Shown here piece after piece: positions 29,480-32,815 of a stretch of 32,815 nucleotides of DNA. Both the position numbers and the translations under genes were made by a program. The notes under the pieces are model-generated. The model searched no databases. It was given only the letters and a program-made list of their open reading frames with translations, and had not been told where the DNA came from. The stretch is from assembly GCA_012522755.1 (NCBI GenBank), contig JAAYJV010000048.1, positions 144,425-177,239 on the forward strand, given 5' to 3'. Numbering within the stretch: the stretch's first letter is position 1; the number at the start of each line of letters is the position of its first letter. The DNA is from Candidatus Hydrogenedens sp. (lineage in GTDB: Bacteria; Hydrogenedentota; Hydrogenedentia; Hydrogenedentales; CAITNO01).

Positions 29480-31738
29480 ATGTGTGACCACCGATACATC
29501 AAGGCGGTATGCTTAACCGGAGTCATCCTGTTTGCGGCGATCTCGGTATGGGCAGACATGGATCTTCAGGCCGGATCCCGTGAGTTGTCTGAAAGAAGTT
29601 CACTTCTTGCACAGCAGTTGAGTGAATTGTCATCTGACTCTTCACCGGAGTCTCTGCAGGCTGAAAAAGCCGAGTCGCTCAAATCGATGCTCGTGGACTT
29701 CGTCAATGAACAGGAATCCGACAGCAAAGCCATACAGAACGGTGCTGATGTGCATCTCATCACAGAAGAGAATGCCGCGAAACCATCGGCCATGGAGCAG
29801 AAAGTGCTCGCTGTTCTCCAGATGGATGATTTTACAGAAGGACTCGGCAACTGGGAAGCCCCCGATGGGGTAGACAATCAAAGCTCCGCTCCTGCGGCCG
29901 ACCCCGGCGCCGGTGACAGTCCCGAAATAGAATTATTCGACGACGAAGCTGTGGAAGATGATGGCGATGACGAAGGGCCTTTGCCCCCGGCACCGCGCGT
30001 CCAGACCTCCGAGGAAGTGAAAGAAGCCAACGTGTCTCTCACTTCGCAGCTTCGCACGCTTGCAGAAGATGAGGCCGAGGGAGTGACTGCTTCCGATGCC
30101 GGCACTGCTGCGGCTGCGACAATCGGCGGAGCAGCCACCATGTTCTCCAAAGATGGCTCCGATCCTTCTCAGGCGCCCAGCCGCACTTCAAAAGCCGGTT
30201 CCATGAATGATCTTGTGAATCTGGATTTCAGAAATACCGATCTCAGCCACGTTGTAGCTATTCTGGCACTCAAGGCGAATATCAATATTATTGCCGGAGC
30301 CGATCTCAAAGGCTCTGTCACTGCAAACCTCTATCAGGTTCCTCTCCATATAGCCATGGAAACAGTGCTGCGTATGAATGGTCTGGGACTTGTGGAAGAA
30401 GAGGGGATTTATTTCGTCGTTCCTTATGAAGAAGCCGCTTCGGTAAACCGTAAAACGGTCATGGTTACCATGGAAAATGCCAATGTGGACGAAGTGCGCA
30501 AGATCCTGGCCGACGTCACCAAAGGCATCCGTGAAGAAGCGCAGATCAGTATTTCCTCAAATAAAGCAACCAATGTTCTGATCATCAGTGCTCCCAAAGC
30601 GCGCGTTGAAGAACTGGTCGCCATGGCGCACCAGATGGATATTGCCGAGCCTGTTCTGCCCACGGAAACACGCGCCATCAGCCTCAACTATTCTGAACCG
30701 GGAAAGCTGGTGCCCCTGGTGGATAAAATGCTGAGTCCGCGTATTGGTAAAGCCGCTGCAGATGAACGGGCCCGCCACCTCATCATAACAGACATTCCCG
30801 TCGTGGTGGAGCAGATTGCTGATCTGATCAAGACTCTGGATATTCCCACCAAACAGGTGCTCATTGAATCCATGATTGTCGAAGCCCTGCTCAGTGATGA
30901 TGCCGATACAGGCGTAAAATGGCTCATAGACTCCGTTCACCGCATGTCCCGCCGTCAGGCTCTTCTCGGTGAAGAAGGAAGGAGCATTGGCAATATTCAG
31001 GATCTCAGTTTCGGAACAGATCTTGAAGCATTGCGGGATCCCGGCGGACTGCTCTCATTCAGCGTCCTTACGGATAAGATTGACTGGACCGGTTTGGTTC
31101 AAGCTGAAGTGCGTAACAGAAACGGACGTCTCCTCTCCAATCCCATGGTGTTGACTGTTGAAAATGAAACAGCCAATATTTCCATAGCACAGGAAGTGCC
31201 TTATATTGAACTGGCGCAGACTCATGCCGGCGGTTCTCAGACCAATACCCGTTTTAAAGAAGTGGGTACCGTCCTGAACGTAACCCCACGGGTAACCCAT
31301 GATAATACAATTATCTGCAAGATTGACAGCAAGGAAAGCTCCGTTTCCGGTGAGTTCCAGGGGGTGCCCATTGAGGACAAACGTGAAATAGCCTCCACCA
31401 TGCGCATGCAAACCGGGCAGACAATCTTTATCGGCGGACTGAGAAAATCACAGGGAACATCCACAGCCAAGAAGATACCTGTTCTCGGAGACTTGCCTAT
31501 AATCAACTTCGCATTCCGCTCCAATCAGCGCACAGAACAGATTAATGATCTTCTTGTATTCATGACCTGCTCCGTCATCGATGAAAAAGATTATCAGCTC
31601 AGTCCCCACCAGCAGAAAGTGCTGGAAGAGACACCGCCCAGAGAAATGAAGGTGGATGCCTGGGAAACCACCATGTTCGATACACGCCATCCCAATGTGA
31701 CCAAAGAGCAGCAGTGGAAATGGCGCCGAGAACCGTGA
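29480..31738 (+). CDS. pilQ: type IV pilus secretin PilQ
   Basis: A 752-residue outer-membrane secretin that forms the pore for the pilus. A signal peptide (residues 1-25) is followed by about 215 residues of acidic, low-complexity sequence. An STN/N0-type domain begins near residue 246 (NLDFRNTDLSHVVAIL), then two N1-type repeats (about 318-385 and 394-455). The secretin core runs from about 456 to 705 (QVLIESMIVEALL; NGRLLSNPMVLTVENETA; VGTVLNVTPRV; GQTIFIGGLRK; KKIPVLGDLPIINFAFRS). No AMIN domain is visible, unlike most PilQ. GGAG 11 bases before the ATG and only three bases after the previous stop place it in the operon. It is the last gene before a strong terminator. Confidence 0.93.
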   Translation: MCDHRYIKAVCLTGVILFAAISVWADMDLQAGSRELSERSSLLAQQLSELSSDSSPESLQAEKAESLKSMLVDFVNEQESDSKAIQNGADVHLITEENAAKPSAMEQKVLAVLQMDDFTEGLGNWEAPDGVDNQSSAPAADPGAGDSPEIELFDDEAVEDDGDDEGPLPPAPRVQTSEEVKEANVSLTSQLRTLAEDEAEGVTASDAGTAAAATIGGAATMFSKDGSDPSQAPSRTSKAGSMNDLVNLDFRNTDLSHVVAILALKANINIIAGADLKGSVTANLYQVPLHIAMETVLRMNGLGLVEEEGIYFVVPYEEAASVNRKTVMVTMENANVDEVRKILADVTKGIREEAQISISSNKATNVLIISAPKARVEELVAMAHQMDIAEPVLPTETRAISLNYSEPGKLVPLVDKMLSPRIGKAAADERARHLIITDIPVVVEQIADLIKTLDIPTKQVLIESMIVEALLSDDADTGVKWLIDSVHRMSRRQALLGEEGRSIGNIQDLSFGTDLEALRDPGGLLSFSVLTDKIDWTGLVQAEVRNRNGRLLSNPMVLTVENETANISIAQEVPYIELAQTHAGGSQTNTRFKEVGTVLNVTPRVTHDNTIICKIDSKESSVSGEFQGVPIEDKREIASTMRMQTGQTIFIGGLRKSQGTSTAKKIPVLGDLPIINFAFRSNQRTEQINDLLVFMTCSVIDEKDYQLSPHQQKVLEETPPREMKVDAWETTMFDTRHPNVTKEQQWKWRREP

Positions 31739-31766
31739 TGCGACGCTTTCAGCCTGGATAAAATTC

Positions 31767-31800
31767 AAACCCGGAGACAATAAACCGTCTCCGGGTTTTT
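31767..31800 (+). terminator. rho-independent terminator of the pil operon
   Basis: AAACCCGGAGAC (31767-31778) pairs perfectly with GTCTCCGGGTTT (31787-31798), 12 pairs with an 8-base loop. The run of T continues to 31800. It lies 28 bases after the pilQ stop. Confidence 0.93.
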
Positions 31801-31856
31801 CTTCACAAGATCAGCAGAGTTTTTTCTCCGGAAAAAACAAGTACTCAGCATAACCT

Positions 31857-32438
31857 TTAAAAAGATCTGATCCCGTCTTCTGCGATCAGATAATGGAGCG
31901 CCTCATCATAATTGTCCCGGGGAAATGAGGCATTCTCCTGAAAACTGAAACCCAGACCCACGCGAAGACCGCCATAGCCAGCCAGAAAACGGTCATAATA
32001 GCCGCCACCATATCCTAGCCGGTGCCCGTCAACACTGAAAGCGATTCCGGGAACAATGCAAAGCGAGTCCACCGGTGAGGTTCTGAGGGATTTGCAAGGA
32101 GCTTCAACTTCAAAAAGCCCGAAGCTTCCACGGATCAATTCACTTCTGTCCGTCAGTTCCGCCCACGCCATTGCTCCTGGTTGATCAGCCAAGAGGACAG
32201 GGATGAATACAGTCTTGTTCCGTGCCAATGCATCGTCTATAAGGGCATGGGTATCCACTTCGCCGTCCTTGGCTGATACATAACAGAGAAGCACTGTGTT
32301 TTCCAGATACAAGTCGCTGACTGTGAGATGTGCCAGAATACGGTCGCTCCTTACCCGCCAATCCTGAGGAGATAATGAACGCCGAAGATTTAAATAAAAA
32401 GTGCGTGCTTCCAATTTGCTTGAAAATGATGAGGGCAT
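31857..32438 (-). CDS. fau: 5-formyltetrahydrofolate cyclo-ligase
   Basis: A 193-residue enzyme that converts 5-formyltetrahydrofolate to 5,10-methenyltetrahydrofolate using ATP in the cytoplasm. The family signature GYGGGYYDRFLA is at residues 142-153. VDSLCIVPGIAFSVDGHRLG precedes it. The N-terminal helix has LEARTFYLNLRRSLS in place of the common K-R-xxR pattern. The ATG at 32438 is chosen because GAAGGT lies 7 bases upstream; a TTG at 32453 overlaps that site. The length is normal. It stands alone, convergent to the pil operon. In many bacteria this gene sits by zapA and 6S RNA; here it is 7 kb away. Confidence 0.92.
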   Translation of the reverse strand: MPSSFSSKLEARTFYLNLRRSLSPQDWRVRSDRILAHLTVSDLYLENTVLLCYVSAKDGEVDTHALIDDALARNKTVFIPVLLADQPGAMAWAELTDRSELIRGSFGLFEVEAPCKSLRTSPVDSLCIVPGIAFSVDGHRLGYGGGYYDRFLAGYGGLRVGLGFSFQENASFPRDNYDEALHYLIAEDGIRSF

Positions 32439-32558
32439 AGGATAAACCTTCAAATGTGATCAGGCCTGCTCTCAGTATATAAAAAATTAGCAGGAGGTTT
32501 TCAATCCTGAAAGCACAGTGCAGCAGAAAAAGATCTGCAGTCTTGATACATCCCTTCA

Positions 32559-32724
32559 GTCCATTGTGTTGCTGACTCTGCAAGTCATGTACTTTCAAGA
32601 TATTGTGAGATCCTCGATTCGGAGAGCTGTCTTCCGACAATCACGCCAAATAATGACTTTGGACTCTTTAAAAGCCCTTGGAAGTAACTCCTGGGAACGC
32701 CAATTTCCACATTGGCAGACAGCG
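32559..32724 (+). repeat. dispersed repeat family B, copy 2
   Basis: Aligns along its full length with 18938-19100 in the same orientation, with scattered substitutions and small gaps in the middle. It ends in the same 28-bp hairpin core plus ACAGCG. Confidence 0.8.
32691..32718 (+). repeat. REP-like 28-bp hairpin core, copy 3
   Basis: Identical to the cores at 19067-19094 and (inverted) 19225-19252 over all 28 bases, while the flanking repeat sequence has diverged. This suggests selection on, or mobility of, the core. Confidence 0.88.
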
Positions 32725-32815
32725 TATGATGACTCGAGGAAGATATTGTCTTGGATGCGGCATGACAGCTCTTTTCTCGAACAAATCCATTCCTCAGAAA
32801 ACTTTCCGGAAGAGA

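Larger units (their letters stand above)
32439..32815. other. gene-free end region with repeats
   Basis: No gene is supported in the last 377 bases. A short stretch at 32525-32545 (GAAAAAGATCT then CAGTCTTGATAC) resembles family A at 4146-4166, and a complete family B copy follows. A possible fau promoter would lie at the left of this region but is not clear. Confidence 0.6.

Overview
The window is about 52% GC (estimated by eye) and comes from a Gram-negative-type bacterium. It has a PilMNOPQ type IV pilus envelope cluster with an outer-membrane secretin, a lipoprotein, a Tat-type signal and a family GT9 heptosyltransferase-like enzyme. A Tat-exported hydroxypyruvate-isomerase-like TIM barrel, a Gfo/Idh/MocA dehydrogenase, a DUF2961 (GH172) lipoprotein and large secreted DUF6259-like TIM-barrel proteins, together with many extragenic repeats, recall uncultured PVC-associated lineages such as Hydrogenedentota or Lentisphaerota. 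That placement is inference; no rRNA gene is present to settle it. Nothing looks like a phage, integron, CRISPR array or complete insertion sequence.

Layout. 1-1717: the end of a possible upstream gene, a DUF1232 membrane-associated protein and the exported sugar isomerase. 1724-3847 (minus): a large exported dihaem c-type cytochrome. 3848-4488: a gene-free stretch with two copies of a dispersed repeat and two 9-bp tandem arrays. 4489-11142: a glycan-degradation block made of a GH172-type lipoprotein (plus) facing a two-gene minus-strand operon of large secreted TIM-barrel proteins. 11357-12351: a ComEA-like SLBB/helix-hairpin-helix protein and tRNA-Ser(GGA). 12446-13510: a GT9 glycosyltransferase overlapping tail to tail with an aldo/keto reductase carrying two 4Fe-4S motifs. 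The reductase is co-transcribed behind a response regulator with a degenerate GGDEF domain. 15577-15658 can fold as a closed multi-helix RNA between divergent genes. 15795-18615: a Gfo/Idh/MocA oxidoreductase, a strong terminator and two minus-strand exported or membrane proteins of unknown function.

18616-19632 is a second gene-poor, repeat-rich stretch. 19633-24388 is a housekeeping block: a YggS-family PLP protein, pheS, pheT, a small coiled-coil protein and zapA, tightly packed and partly overlapping. 24406-25896 (minus) encodes a polytopic membrane protein. From 26038 a consensus sigma-70 promoter drives the pilM-pilN-pilO-pilP-pilQ operon, which ends in a strong terminator at 31767-31800. 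A 5-formyltetrahydrofolate cyclo-ligase follows on the minus strand, then a third repeat stretch at the window end.

Working together: PilM (cytoplasmic actin-like), PilN, PilO and PilP (inner-membrane alignment complex) and PilQ (outer-membrane pore) form the trans-envelope channel of a type IV pilus; ComEA could use such a pilus for DNA uptake. The three glycosidase-like exported proteins, the exported isomerase and the dehydrogenase fit a life on complex carbohydrates. The least explained items are the interspersed repeat families (one with a 28-bp hairpin core identical in three copies), the inserted modules in PilM and in the 947-residue secreted protein, and the possible structured RNA near 15.6 kb.
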